Assembly: GCA_029204225.1 (NCBI GenBank)
Contig: CM055092.1
Span: forward strand, 86,104,032-86,168,031
Reading direction: 5' to 3'
Source of the DNA: Diphasiastrum complanatum
Lineage: Eukaryota > Streptophyta > Lycopodiopsida > Lycopodiales > Lycopodiaceae
Length of the DNA stretch: 64,000 nt
Shown here: positions 11,818 to 24,201 of the stretch, piece after piece
How positions within the stretch are numbered: position 1 is the first letter of the stretch
Layout: each line of letters begins with the position of its first letter
Notes under the pieces: model-generated
The model's input: only the letters and a program-made list of their open reading frames with translations
Databases searched by the model: none
Told to the model about the DNA's origin: nothing
Translations under genes and position numbers: made by a program

Positions 11818-12344
11818 TCAGAATAAAAACTGTAGTGCAGAATATTGAACCCAAAAAAAAAAAAAGAAAAAAAAAAAACAGGTTGGAGTTACGACTGACA
11901 GTCAGTCAGCATTTTCCAAATCATTGCCTTTTCTCTGGTCTTCGGGCTTCCCAAGCAATCATTTTGGACAAGTATTAGGGCGCCTTTGGCTGTGGGCAAG
12001 CTAGTCAGTGGCAGACGCTACCTTGAGAAGTACTTCCCATCGTATTTAGAAGAATAGGGTGTACCGTACCGACTGCAACTATCTGAAGAAGATCTCCCAC
12101 TTGGCAGCAAAGGAGTAGCGGTAGAGCTTTCAAAACAATTCCTATTGCTGGTCTTTCAGAGTTTCGGTGGGCGCTTTTGTTTAGGCAAGTTCTTTGGAAT
12201 CTTTTGCAAAAGGTCTACAACGGTCGACGGCTCCATCGAGGTTAACGACATTCTATGTGAAGAAAAATCAAAAAAATTAAAAAAAGATCTCAGTTCAGTT
12301 GGTGAGGTGGTCCATCACAGGGATCCCTTTGTACAGTTGTTCTC

Positions 12345-15300
12345 ATGGCTTCGGACATCTCCTAACTTCGTCCTCTCAGTCTCAAACGACCTGCTTCAAT
12401 CGTATCTCCCCCTCCAGACTCCCCTCCTCGTTCGCGTAAGGCTGTGCTGGGTTCCGCGCTTGCCTCATCACCCTCCGTTCCTCTTTCGCCCATCTCTTCC
12501 CGTGGCATTGTTGCCCCCTCGCTTGGTTGTGAACCTCCTTCGGCCCTTGTTGCATTGCCTTCTCAACCCCCTGAACGGGTTCCTTGTCATGCTTGTGGTC
12601 GTTTCTTCTCTCCTAGAGGAGGTCTTGCCCGTCACCAGCATTCTTGTCCTGCGCTGCTTCAGTTGTCTGAAGATCGCCCTCCTCTTTCGGCACCCCATTC
12701 GCCCTCTGCTTCAGCTTGGTCTTGGATTTCTTCCCTTGACGTCCTCGGAGCTTTTCACTTGGGCTTCCCTCGTCCAAGGCTCTACTTTCATATTCCCCTC
12801 GCTCCGTCGTGAAACTCAAGTTGCTATGCGTCTTCCTCTTGATCGCTTGGCTATTGACCCCTTTGACATTGCGGCTTGGAATCTGTTTCTTCTTTTTCCC
12901 CTTTGGTGTCTAGTCCTCCCTCCGAGGGGTGGGGATGCTGGTCATAGAGAAACTCGTGCTCGCCTTCGTCGCTTTCTATCGGGAGACTGGGAAACGCTTC
13001 AGGATGAACACTTTGCACATTGTCAGGCACTTGCTGCTCGCAACTCACAGGACTCTCAACCTCAAGGCACCCCACCTCTCTACCGTCGCCTTCGTCGCAC
13101 CTACATCTTGGGCAAGTTGGTGAGTATTCTTGCGCAGCTCGAGCTTTAGCTCCTCTCACACCCGCTCCCTCTTCTGCTGATACTGTTGCTGCTCTCCAAG
13201 CTCTTCATCCTGCTTCTGAAGGCATTCTTCCCCTGTTTGTGGAGGACTTTGTGTCGGATGTTGACTTGGTGCTTGATCGTGATTCTTTCTCTCGTGCCTT
13301 CCATCGTAGTCCTCGTCTTGTTGTTGGTGGTCCCTCCGGTTTGGTCTATGAACACCTTCGTGATTGCTTTCCACCTGAGGACTCTGCTAGTGGCTTTGTT
13401 CAACTCTTTCAGGTCTGCTCTTTTATCGCCTCTGGTCACATTCCTTCTTCTGTTGCATGCCTTTTGTTTGCGTCTCGTTTGATCGCCATGACTAAAGCCT
13501 TGGGTGGTGTCCGTCCCATCGCTATTGGTGAGTCCTCCTCCGTCTTGTTAGTCGCTCTATCTGTTTTCAGTTTCAACAGATTTTCGTCTCTTTTCGCTCC
13601 CCTCATCAGTTTGGCGTCTCTATTCTTGGCGGCTGTGAAGCTGTCATTCATGGTTTGCGTGCCACCCTTGATCTCCATCCTAACTGGGTCGTTCTCTAAG
13701 TGGATGTTTCCAATGCTTTTAATTCTGTTTCTAGAGCTGCAATCTTTTAGGAGCTGCGCGCGGCTGGTGGTGAGTTGGCTCAGCTTATCCCATTTGTGCG
13801 GTTGTTCTATGCTTCTGAGACTCCTCTCTTTTACAGTCACCATGTGCGCTTTGAGGATCTTTCTACTATCCAGTTTGCAGTAGGTACTCGTCAAGGTGAT
13901 CCTTTGGGTGGTCCTCTTTTCGCTGTGGCTCATTTCCGTGCACTTTGAGCTTCTGCAGAGGCCTTTCCCTCCTGCTTATTTCCTTCGGTTATTGATGACA
14001 CTCATATTGTTGGTCCTGCTCCTACGGTGCTCCTCACATTTCATCATTTCTCTAAGCAGCTGGCTTCTCTTGGTTTGTCTATTCAACCTCGCAAGTGTTC
14101 AGTGTGGTCTCTTGCAGGTCTTTCCCCGGACTTTGTTCCTCCTCAAGGTTTCCTTGCTCCTTCGGATGGCATTTGCATTCTGGGTGTTTCTTTTGGGTCT
14201 GCTTCCTTCAGCTCTGCTTTTCTTGGTGAGGCGCTCCAGGAGGATGTTTCTGATTCAGATATGCTTCCCTGGTTGGGCGACACTCAGGTCGCGTTTGGCA
14301 TCTTGATGTCTTGCTTTATCCAGCGTCCGTCTTATCTGCTGCGGACTTTCCCCCCTACTCAGGACTTTTTGCATCTTCTCTCTTCCTTTGACAGCTCTAT
14401 TATGGATGTTTTTGGCCGCCTTTTGGGCCCAGGTTCTTTGGATGGTGTGGAGACCCTTTCAGCTCGGAACCAGGCTCGGCTACCCATTTCTTCTAGAGGT
14501 GTGGGTCTTCTCTCTACGGTTACTTCTGCACCTGCAGCTTTTCTTGGGAGCTGAGCTCTTGTCCCCCCTGCTTTGTCTTCTCGGTTCCTCTCTGGCTTTC
14601 GCCCCCTCTTGGTGGATTGCATTGCTCATGTGGATAGCGGTTCTCTGCCTTTCCAGCACCTCCTCATCGCTGCGCGAGAGCTCCTCCCCCTCTCTGCCCG
14701 AGCTTGTCCTCCTCCTTTTGAGCAACTCCTCACTTTCAGCTCAGATCACCTGCAAGAGACCCTCTTGGAGCGCGTGCACAAGCAAACCCTTTCCAGCATG
14801 CTCTCTGAGGCCTTCGGTATTGCATCGAGCTCGGCTTCTTTCTTGTGCGGGTCCTGGTGCAGGGGCTTGGCTGTTAGCTCTGCCTGTTATTCTTTCCTTT
14901 CGGTTGTCTTTGGCCATCTTCACCACTGCTCTTCGTCTTCGCTTGGGGCTACCTCATCTTTAAGTCTTGGGTCTCTCCAGGTGTGTTTGTGGTCACCCTA
15001 TTACCGAGGCTTTTTTAAGCCAAAAAATAATAAAAAATCGTTAAACCTCCGCATGCCCAACGATGTCAGCCCCACTCTTCCCGCAGGCGTGTTGACATTG
15101 TCCTCTCTCGGGATGGGCTTCGTACTTTGGCAGATGATGTTGTTGCTGATCCCACGCGTGGTGACCTATTGCCTCGCTCTGCCTTCACACCAGGAGAAGT
15201 GGCAGGCGTGGCAGCACAAGAGAAGGAAAAACACTACTCTGACAGGCACCTCAATGATGCTTTCCTTCCCCTGGCAATTGAGACTTATGGCACCTTGCAT

Positions 15301-15640
15301 TGACGCTTTGAGGATTTTCTTTGCATGTGTTCTCGTCAGGCGGCAGAGCGTCAAGGTATTCATGGTTCTATTCTCATGGCTTCTTTCAAACAACGTATTT
15401 CCATTGCCCTGCAACGTGCTCAGGCCCTATCCATTCTGCAACGGGCGATGGTGGCTGGGTCTGCTACATCTCATCTCCCTTCATTAGCCGACTCACCACC
15501 TCTTCACTTTTCTGATCTGCAGACTCCCACTGACATCATCATAGTTTATGCACTTTTATTTTTAATGCCAAGATCTGGATTAATCTTAACTTTACTGCAA
15601 GCTTCGCTCTTGTTTGAGCTTACTTTTGTTTAAACTTCCC
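12345..15640 (+). pseudogene. Broken zinc-finger reverse transcriptase, non-LTR type with possible restriction-like nuclease end
   Basis: The interrupted open frame starts at an ATG near 12345. A finger C-X2-C-X12-H-X3-C lies at 12585-12647. A reverse-transcriptase domain follows: motif A VDVSNAF near 13700, motif B GTRQGDPLGG near 13886, motif C IDDTHIVG near 13994. Then come a CxCG remnant near 14985 and a C-terminal part with VDIVLSRDGL-x-TLAD (about 15098) and QEKEKHYSD. A helical QRISIALQRAQA end closes it near 15420. This layout resembles R2-like non-LTR elements and an uncharacterised RT-like family I recall from plant annotations. Several stops (for example just before motif A) and frame changes make it non-functional. 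The + strand is strikingly C/T-rich compared with its flanks. No target duplication was identified. Confidence 0.75.
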
Positions 15641-15715
15641 CTTCGGGGTGTATATATCTTTTTCATCAATGTACCTGCTACTTTTTCCTATGAATAAATG
15701 CACCAGGGTGTTTCT
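15630..15715 (+). other. Probable 3' end of the RT element with CCCC-TTC-GGGG hairpin
   Basis: About 100 nt after the last recognisable coding part lies ACTTCCCCTTCGGGGTGTATA, a short perfect stem with a tetraloop-like turn. It is followed by an AATAAA-like word (GAATAAATG near 15691). A structured 3' end would suit recognition by the element's own reverse transcriptase. The functional assignment is inference. Confidence 0.4.
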
Positions 15716-15873
15716 TCTAGTCAGCATGGTTGCACTCACATCTAGAATAGTCTAAGGCACTTCTTTTTATGTACTGTATAATGTGCAAGACCTCCCTTTC
15801 TGAAGCTATTAACGGTAGAAATAATAGACTTATCGCCAATAGGTTTTACTTAACCTCTCAATTCAGCATATAC

Positions 15874-16017
15874 GATCAAAATATTTCATACAATAGTGTC
15901 ATATATGCCCTAGAAGTTGACAACCCTTAAGAGTCAAGGACCCATGATCAAAATATTTCATACAATATTGTCATATATGCCCTAGAAGTTGACAACCCTT
16001 AAGAGTCAAGGACCCAT
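15874..16017. repeat. Tandem duplication, 72-bp unit, two copies
   Basis: GATCAAAATATTTCATACAA starts at 15874 and again at 15946. The two 72-bp units end in AAGGACCCAT and differ at one position (AATAGTG versus AATATTG). Near-identity points to a recent duplication. Confidence 0.95.
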
Positions 16018-17640
16018 CCTTTGGGTTTCATGTACTGATAGCTCTTTACTATACAATTTTTATAAAGGGCTTTCTGTTATGTCGATAGGCATGACTAAGT
16101 GGTATTAGCTGGTGGGAGGATACTCAGAGCTGTCCCAATGTAAATCTAAGACTTCGTGATAGGCTAGAATCCAAATAGTATGGTAGAACTGGAAATTTTG
16201 TCGAATCCACCTCCATGAAATGAGTCCTGTAATACTTAGGCGTCACCCCAAGCTGTCTATGCCATGTGCGGTCAAGATATGCATGGTGCCGGAAACGTCT
16301 GATGTACTGGTGGGTACCCGATGGGAGCTCCGTGATGGAAATGCCAAATGTCTCAAGAAGGAAATGGGAAGCCTGTGAGAATTATGATAGTCGATATCCC
16401 TGCTCGTGAAGGTAATGTGATGACGTGAGTGCGAGCTGTGAGTATCCCATGTCTGCCTCTGGCAGGTCCTGAACTCGTTGTATGTACGAAATGAGCTGGA
16501 AGGCAGCAGCTATCTGAATGGGTGGAACGGCGAACTCTACAAGAAGTATCTTGTGTGGGACCAAGGGCTTCGCTCTACTCATGCGAGATAGCATAGTAGT
16601 CTGTAATCGTGAAACGCTGGCCCAATGTGATGAGGGAAGCCCAGTACACCATGTCTCTACTGCATATAAGGCTGTGGGTGTAACAATGGTATCAAAAAGT
16701 CTGCACTTATTGCGAGCATCTCTGATGGACTTCCAAAAGCAAAACCGCTCAAGCTGGACAAGGAAAGAATTTCCTGTCCCAAGTCGGGTGGTGGCTGCCT
16801 GTCGAACGATACCATCCCTCTAGATCATCCATTTTCCGTTCGTTAGAGCCTCATGTTTTGCCTTTTTCTGTTCTCGAACCTAAATGAAAGTAAGATCTTC
16901 ATCTAGGTATATCGTGGTACCCTGCAATATAGATCTCTTACCTAGCACTTCACAACGACCAGTTGTAGATGCAAAGCATATGACGAGTATTTGGATCTTT
17001 CGTAGGCCGCCATGCAGTATCCATATCTTTGTGTTGGTGTTGAAGACTCTCTTCAAGAAACTTCTTAGCTGAATGATAAGAAGCTTCGATTTTGATAGCT
17101 GCAACTGCTTTCTTGATCATCGATAGACGAATCGAGTTTTTGAAGATGCGATTGCACAACATGGATCATAGCTTCAAGAGAAGAAAGTTTTTGTCGATGG
17201 CTGTTGAGATATTCATACCGGCTGGATCAAGGGAAAAAAGTGTGTTTGGTAATAAATGTGGCGCGGTCGGAAATCTGAACTGGGTGTGTGTAGGCCTAAC
17301 AATCATCCGATATACGCCCACCCCATGTGTGCTGTATGTAACGGCGAAAGAGCTGGCGACGAATATACTGATTAGTGCCCGATGGAGAGAGAGAAAGCTT
17401 ATTAATGTCTTTTCCATGCCAAAGGCGTACTAGACTAATGAAGTACATGTCAAGTATGTGGCAACAATGGGAGCGCATAAAACGTCTCCAAAGCTATAGA
17501 GATAAATGCGAAAATGAGAGTGTGTGCATAATAATAATATGTATCCATGTCACGATGTCATGTTTGTGCTGATGCTATAGAAAGATGTACTGCGAGCTGC
17601 AACATGAGGAAGCGCTAGAGCTTGTAGGAAAAACACTGGG
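16018..17640. other. Region with moderate ORFs, no gene recognised
   Basis: Base composition is more balanced than the AT-rich flanks, and overlapping frames of 60-113 codons occur on both strands. None shows a domain I can name. It may be a fragment of an unidentified transposon body, since it abuts a copia 3' end at about 17.65 kb, or a dead gene copy. Confidence 0.3.
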
Positions 17641-17649
17641 AATTTTCCT

Positions 17650-18232
17650 TCAGAAAACGCGATGAAAGGTCGAATAAATCAAACGAATATCAGCGTCTTC
17701 AATTGTGTCTGAATCTGGCCTCTATACTAATAGAGCAGGTTCTATTATGATTGAATAAAGCGTGCGGAATTAAACATATGTATGAGTGTGATAGATAATT
17801 TCAGATAATTAGAACAACTATGATGTTTAATCTTGAATTCTACCAGAAATAAGTATGAAACACCAATGCAGTAACAGTTAATCTATTGATTCTGATTCTT
17901 CTATCTTCTTCTGTCTTCTTACGATGAGTAAGTGTACATCTATTTATATTGTCATAGGATAGGTCTCTTGGCCTTCTTCCTCCTATAAACAGTCGATCTA
18001 ATCGTTAAAACGGTTGATATACAATGACATTTTGTTTCCAGGTTCGACAATTTATCTTTCGAATAAGAATAAAGGTCGAATAAGTAAATGTCGAATGAAT
18101 AAAGATCGAATCATCATTGGTTGATTCGAATGAATAAATGTCGATTCTTTCGAATTCGATTTTTCAACCTTTGTCGATTAAACTGAACACTTTGTTAGTA
18201 GAATTGAGACTTGTCTGTCGAGATGTTCTACA
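17650..18232 (-). repeat. Copia 3' LTR (element on - strand)
   Basis: Read on the - strand the LTR starts TGTAGAACA immediately after the polypurine tract CTTTGAGAGGGAGC (18246-18233). It carries a TATA-like AATATAAATAG (about 17940-17951). The U3 part (18040-18200) repeats TCGAATA/TCGAATG words about ten times. The far end near 17650 is approximate. Only this LTR is present, because the rest of the element is missing beyond 18.62 kb. Confidence 0.65.
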
Positions 18233-18249
18233 GCTCCCTCTCAAAGTGG

Positions 18250-18620
18250 GCAGTTGGATTAATCCCAATCTTCTTCGTTGCTTCTCAAACAAAGCTTGAT
18301 TTAGTGGCTTTGTAAAGATATCAGCTGTCATTTCCTCAGTAGGATGAAGGCTGTCTTCAGTATCTTCTTTTCGACTAAGTCCCGAACAAAATGATACTTG
18401 ATAGCTATGTGTTTCGTTTTCGAATGAAATACAAGATCTTTCGTAAGATAGATTGCTGAAGTGTTATCCATAAGCAAGATAGAAGGTTCTGAAATATTTT
18501 CATCTAATCCTTCTAACATTTGTTTGATCCATGTTAACTCATTCGCCATCTTAGCTGCTGCTACATATTTGGCCTCACACGAAGATTGAGCTACTGCTGT
18601 CTGCTTCTTGCATTCTTATT
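18250..18620 (-). pseudogene. Copia RNase H fragment
   Basis: Frame on the - strand reads CEAKYVAAA, then an ANELTWIKQML helix, then DNTSAIYL and HSKTKHIAIKYHFVRD. This is the typical end of the Ty1-copia RNase H domain just before the polypurine tract and 3' LTR. The usual ADIFTKPL-type end is broken by frameshift. Nothing copia-like was seen upstream of about 18620, so this is a truncated 3' fragment. Confidence 0.85.
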
Positions 18621-19748
18621 ACCATTCCTATATAAAAGAATAACTATGCATGCTATCTGTCCTTACATCAGGAGAGTCATACTCATGATATTTTTTCTTG
18701 TGCATTAGAGCTAGAAACATATACAAGTGTACAATATTGTACATAATTACAACCCTTAGTAACACTAAATTAAAATTGAGAATTCACTCTCATAAAGATG
18801 GTAAAACTTCAAAACACCGAATGCATGAGGGTGTATGATAAAGTGACCATACTAAAAGTTAGGACTCTTTCAAATCTGATGGTAGTCTTAACTTAAATGA
18901 CTTCTCTCAAATTTTTTTCAGATTCTAAACTAAAGGATGCTTCAAAGTGAAGCTTCTCTCTTTTGGCGAAAGTGTGAAATAAAGTGAACCCCAATGCCGC
19001 AACTTAGTGAACTTGTGTCCATTGAAAAAAATGCAACAAAAGATGAGGTTGCTTATGAAAGATGAGTATTAAGTTGATATGCATGTTTTCCGATTCCCAT
19101 GATGTTGGTTGAGAATAGAATTGTAGTGTAGATTTATGGCCTGAATTCTAAATTTGATAGGACTACGTAGTGCTAGATTATGAGAAATGTTCGTCGAATG
19201 TCACATTCTTTGACTGTTGGATGTCTAAGCCAGGTTAACATTGATATTCAATATGTTCTAGAAGCATATGCTTCTTTTAGGTTTTTGAAAAGGAGTTGAT
19301 GCTTAAGGGAAATAGAAACAGACCTCTGCTCTTCCTTTTGAAGTCCAATGAAGTTACTGTTGTGGAAATTTCTTCACTCATGTCACTAGGTAAAGGCCAC
19401 CTTTGATAGGTACATGGCATTCTTGGGATTTGGAACACCTAGGTTGTGCAACTTTTTGCAATCAAACACTTACTTCATACGAGCTACTTTGTAATCTGTT
19501 CAGTTTGTGGGAAATTCAAATGCATAGGCATTAACATAGTGCTTTTGATAGACTTCATTTTCAAGTAAGGAAATACACTTATATTGGGTTATAAGTGCTT
19601 TAGACTACAGATTAACTTATGTTGTAATTTCTTTAGTCAAACACTTCGTGGCTATCTAAGGTTGGCGTTCTAACCCAAGCAACTGTTCAATGTCTTCAGC
19701 AGCTCATATTACATAAGTTAGTCTTCAAAACTTGTAATTGTCTTGCAG

Positions 19749-19829
19749 CTGCTTTCGTTTGCTGGAACTTGATATCTCTCCTTTTCCTGTTGGCCTTCTT
19801 CCTGGTCCAGTACAAAACACAGAGATCAG
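19749..19829 (+). CDS. PIEZO: PIEZO exon (first identified)
   Basis: Follows a good acceptor (GTAATTGTCTTGCAG) and ends before GTATGC. It encodes a hydrophobic stretch, CWNLISLLFLLAFFLVQY, equivalent to the first membrane segment of plant PIEZO, which in the flowering-plant protein starts about 20 residues after the initiator Met. It begins with two bases of a split codon and leaves one base. The preceding exon with the start codon was not found. Confidence 0.8.
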
Positions 19830-20113
19830 GTATGCTGCTTGTTTAATGCTTTTAAAATATACACATTGGTGATGACATTGGTCTTTAAGATTTCAGTCAC
19901 TGGAGAAGTTTCATGTTATCAATGAATTACATGAACCGTCTGAAGGCAGTGAACATTGTTTTCTTGGGAATAAGCTGAGCGGCTTATATCTTCTTGACTT
20001 CTTGAAGTTCATTATGCAGTCTATATTAGATTTTCCAGTTTGCAACATCACGGTTAAAAAGTTACTTCAGACATTACATATGCCTTGCCCATTTTTAGCC
20101 TGTCTACTTGCAG

Positions 20114-20273
20114 TGATCCATGGAAGATCAAGGCAAAAAGTTTGGGTTTTGGTTGTTCTGCTGGCAACAGCTGTCATTTCATTGGAAGGACTTGTTGAAA
20201 TAGCATGGGCCATATTTGGAAAGCAATGGAACTTTTCACACTCCTCTATCCTTGACTTACTCGGCTTTTCCAG
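20114..20273 (+). CDS. PIEZO: PIEZO exon (second identified)
   Basis: Preceded by CTACTTGCAG and followed by GTAAAA. It encodes about 53 residues: a short basic stretch (RSRQKVW), a long hydrophobic segment ending EIAWAIFG, and a polar loop ending in a LLGF-S/R junction. This matches the second membrane segment and the conserved loop before the W-x-GF motif of plant PIEZO. It takes one split-codon base from the previous exon and leaves two. Confidence 0.85.
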
Positions 20274-21334
20274 GTAAAACATTTCAAAGGTTGATGATTG
20301 GGAGTATACATGTTGAGTTATGCATAATATTCAACGCAATATTTCCTATACAATTAGGGTAATGGGCCTTGAAGCCAAATAGGGTAAGGTCCAATCTATC
20401 AAGGCAAAAAAAGTAACGTCCTCAGTTTGTGGATTCTCAGGTGATGCCCTAGTGAGAAAACGTATGATAGCTGTAGCAAATTATGCATTTATTTTTATTG
20501 CTGATAAATTTATGAATTAAATGTGTGATGAAGTCAATGCTATTCATATTATTTTCAGTAAATAGTTGCACATTTTTAGTGTTAAAGATCATGTTTTAAC
20601 TTCTTGGACCACCCTTGCAATCACTTGCATCAAAAAAATGCAAATTATAGAGACTGGAGATTTGTCAAGCATGTATCTTTTGATGAACATTTTGTAGTAG
20701 AAGAATGCTATGAAAACTCCTGGTATGCAATGTCCTCATCATGCATAAAGAAAACCTTGGCAGCCCTTTTCAAAATTTGGCTTCAACTCACTGCTGAAAA
20801 TTTGAGGTCCATCTGAACTTCATTGCATTTACATTCACGCGATAAGGTTTTAGGTCTCTCTTTGGAGACACCCATTAAATCTGGAACAATGAATAGAAGG
20901 TTTCGATCGAGAGCTATGAATTTGTAACCAAGTAACTAAGTTAGAGATTGCAATTGTGGAGATTTTCGAGCCAAACATTTTGGCACATCTCAATCATAAA
21001 TACAAAAGCGCAAGGGCATCATGGTAACATGCTAACCTAAAATCTCAGTGTAGCTAGAATGACAGAATTAAATAAGTGCATACTCTGGCTCAGATGTTTG
21101 CATTTCTCATGTTTCCACTTGGAAGGATAATTTTCTTATATTTTTGCCGTACTTATATAAAATAAAAAAGCATGTTCACTATTTTAAAAAATACGTCTTT
21201 GCAGTCTGTCATATACATGTATGGCCTGAGGCCTCTGACCTTGATGTTGTCTCTTGTTCTGTGGTTCACCGTTATGTGAATGAAATGAAAAGAGGAAAAT
21301 GCTTGTGACCTTCTCTGTGCTTATGTCTGCTCAG
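20274..21334 (+). other. PIEZO intron, 1.06 kb
   Basis: No transposon or RNA gene recognised. Ends in GTCTGCTCAG at the next exon. The small ORF at 20604-20816 inside it has no recognisable domain. Confidence 0.7.
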
Positions 21335-21465
21335 GCTTAACCCATGGAAGAGCAATTCTGGTGTTCTCTTATCTTTGCTGCCACAGTTTCTAGTTATAGT
21401 GACAGCAGCATGTACATTGTACTATGAGCAAACTGGCGGCTTTCAAGTGCAGCAACAATTTTGGG
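21335..21465 (+). CDS. PIEZO: PIEZO exon (third identified)
   Basis: Encodes about 43 residues: LNPWKSN, then a hydrophobic segment (LLSLLPQFLVIVTAACTL), then a loop ending QQQFWG. It corresponds to the third membrane segment and the following loop of plant PIEZO. It takes two bases of split Arg from the previous exon and leaves one base. The donor is GTTTGT, weaker than consensus, and opens a 16.7-kb intron. Confidence 0.8.
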
Positions 21466-24200
21466 GTTTGTTTGTTACTCTCAATCTCTTTTGCGTTAAT
21501 CATTAGTTTTTTTAGCCAGTTCAATATATTAAAGTTTAGTTGAGCTATTCTGCTTGTACTTTGTCTGGTTACTGAAATTTGTTCTTCCCATTTATTTGTG
21601 CAAATGACCTTGCATGGTGGCAAGCATAGATTTGTTGGTTCTTTTGTTTTGCAAGCAAAGTATCCACGGAACACTTATCATCTAGTGTCAATGTACCTCC
21701 AAAAAATGTAGATGGCAAAATCTTTAGGTGTGTTGAGCTTTCAAATGTTAAGCACAAAACAGATCGAGAACATATTTTGAAACATATATGGCAGTTGCCC
21801 CAATTGATAGTGCCGTTTTGTAAGCATATTGTCATGGTGCTCTTTATTTAAGAAATTAGATGTAATTTTGCATACAAGAAGACAGTTTATGTTTCTTGTC
21901 TCTGTGTAGACTACAACTATGTGGTTGACTTTGGAAGCTATTATACATATCTGCAGCCTCAAAACAGAGCTTTACTTACATCTACCAACAGCTGACTTCA
22001 CTATATATTGCCGATGAGTAGCTGTTGCCTGTTCATATGAGGTCGTTATTGCTGATTAACTCAGGACATCAAGGCAGCTCTAGCTATTGTGTTTTCAGGA
22101 GGTTTTGCAATTTCAGGAGTACAGTGCTCCACTTACACTGGTAATTTTGGAACTTAAGAACTTAAACACATAGGTTGAGCTTGAGAACTTCCAAATAGCT
22201 TTTCAAAAAACGTAACCTCTAGCTCGTGTTGTCAGTAGTACGCTGTTTGGTATCATTTACCTCTTCCAGTCATCAATGGTGATATTTCCAAAGCACAAAC
22301 ATAACTGAGAAATATAGTTGCTGCAGCCTACGTGAAAGCGCAATGCTCTTAGATGCTATGTGGTCTTGGCATAGTATGTCGTACACCATCTAGCAGTCCT
22401 GAGTAAAAATGATGCCATTCATTGACGATCATGGCTATCCCTTTCCCAAGCACACGTTAAGCCTAGAAATATGATATGTGACAATTGCGCATAATGACAA
22501 GATATTGATAAATCTATGTCCAACAATCCATCTCCTAACCCAGTGTTGAAATCCAAAGTTAGCCACTATATACTTATCTTTGTACATAACAATAAATTTG
22601 GGAGAGAAACAAGCTTCGGGAAAAAGATGGGGTTTAAATAGTTAGCATTATATATGACATGTTGCATAGCTTACGACCGAGTATTTTCTTAAAGGTGATA
22701 ATGTAGACCATCAATAAAATATACCAAAAATTCTCTAGGAGATGTGTCTAAAGAAGAATGGGATTATGTTCAAAATCGTTGAATATATAGCTATGATTCC
22801 TCAATATGATCACAAAGATGGTATCAAGTAAAGCATTATTGATAATACATAATAGCCAAAAGCAATCCCCTTCAAAGAATACTAAAGGAGCATCATATAT
22901 CATCAATGGCTAAACCCCTACAAGGAATAGCATGAATAGCCTCCACAATCCACAAGCTACCAAATGAATAACAGGTACTCTATTTATGTTAGCTAGGGGC
23001 CCTTAGGTGAATCTTCTAGAAGTCTACCCCTAATGTGCCAAAAATAGGGAGGCATAACTCAAATTGTAAAATTGGAGCGAAAATGGTGTGGCCTCCTACT
23101 AGGGTCCAAAGAGCAACGTCAAGAAATGGAGCCCAAGCTATATGTAGTAGCCTCGAAAACTAGAAAAATTGCAACTCAAGCTATTTGAAGCAACCATGAA
23201 TGCTAGGAAACAATAGGTCAAGGTGGATCATCATGGATATCCTTATACGCAACATCAACATGAATTGAAGCAAGTACATCCCATGCAAGACATATAGACA
23301 AGGAATTGCATATAGAATTGGCCTCACAAATATAGAAGTCATGGTAGTAGGACCATATAGAACAGTGTAATAACCAAGTCATATGCAATGTCTGTGCTTT
23401 GACTAGATGTAGCATAAATGACGAGAAGATGCTATAGAATCAATGAAACACTAACATGTATACAAGAACATGAATTTCTTTGGCAAAATTGCAAGAACAT
23501 CATGCTCCTTTGATATATCTAGATGAAGGAGAATATGAACCTTATAGATGTGTGCCTTATTACACAAATCATGAATTTCAATTGAAGCAACCTCATTTGA
23601 TTGCTTTAAATATGCTGCTTTGGGTGTGCATCGCATCCTGAACAATAGCAAGAATGGATGAAAACTTATGAAATGATGTATAAAAGCATATTTGATCCCA
23701 AGTTGTAGAAGCAATAGGAAAATTTGGACGATCCTATACCCGATTTGTACATTCATGCAAGCATACAAGATCTCGAGCTTTAAAACCGATAAGAGAATAT
23801 GGATGATCCCCTACCTCATTTGTTAATTCATAAATCCAATAAGAGAATCAAAATACCTCTGGCACAAATAGAACATTGTGTGAGCCAAGTAGAACCTTTG
23901 CTGCAACTGGAATCTCTGTTGCATCTAGATCATGTACAAAAATCTCCTTTTCAATGTCCTCTAACCCATACATATATGTACCTCAGTAAGACAACCTCCT
24001 CTTTGTGCTTTGGAGTTGTAGGCTCTGTCATTAGAACTACGTCATCCTATACCCATCCAACTTGAAACATGTATGTGACTCTCCCTCATATGCAATATGT
24101 CGCTACCGTGAAAATGAAAGTACATGCATAGGATCCTCATTAAAACAATCATGTAGTCCCTTGGCAGATACTACTTGATGAAATACAATTGCATGTACCA
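21466..24200 (+). other. Start of 16.7-kb PIEZO intron, no feature recognised
   Basis: AT-rich sequence with only short frames. No transposon domain, LTR or RNA gene can be supported between the donor and the LTR near 24.2 kb. Confidence 0.5.
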
Positions 24201-24201
24201 C

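Noticed and set aside
12468-13933. Several minus-strand and shifted-frame ORFs over the RT element
   Set aside because: They are shadows of the C/T-rich coding strand; no domain on the minus strand, while the + strand carries ordered zinc-finger and RT motifs.
17650-18200. CRISPR-like spaced repeats (TCGAAT words)
   Set aside because: Words are short and irregularly spaced, in a plant copia LTR.
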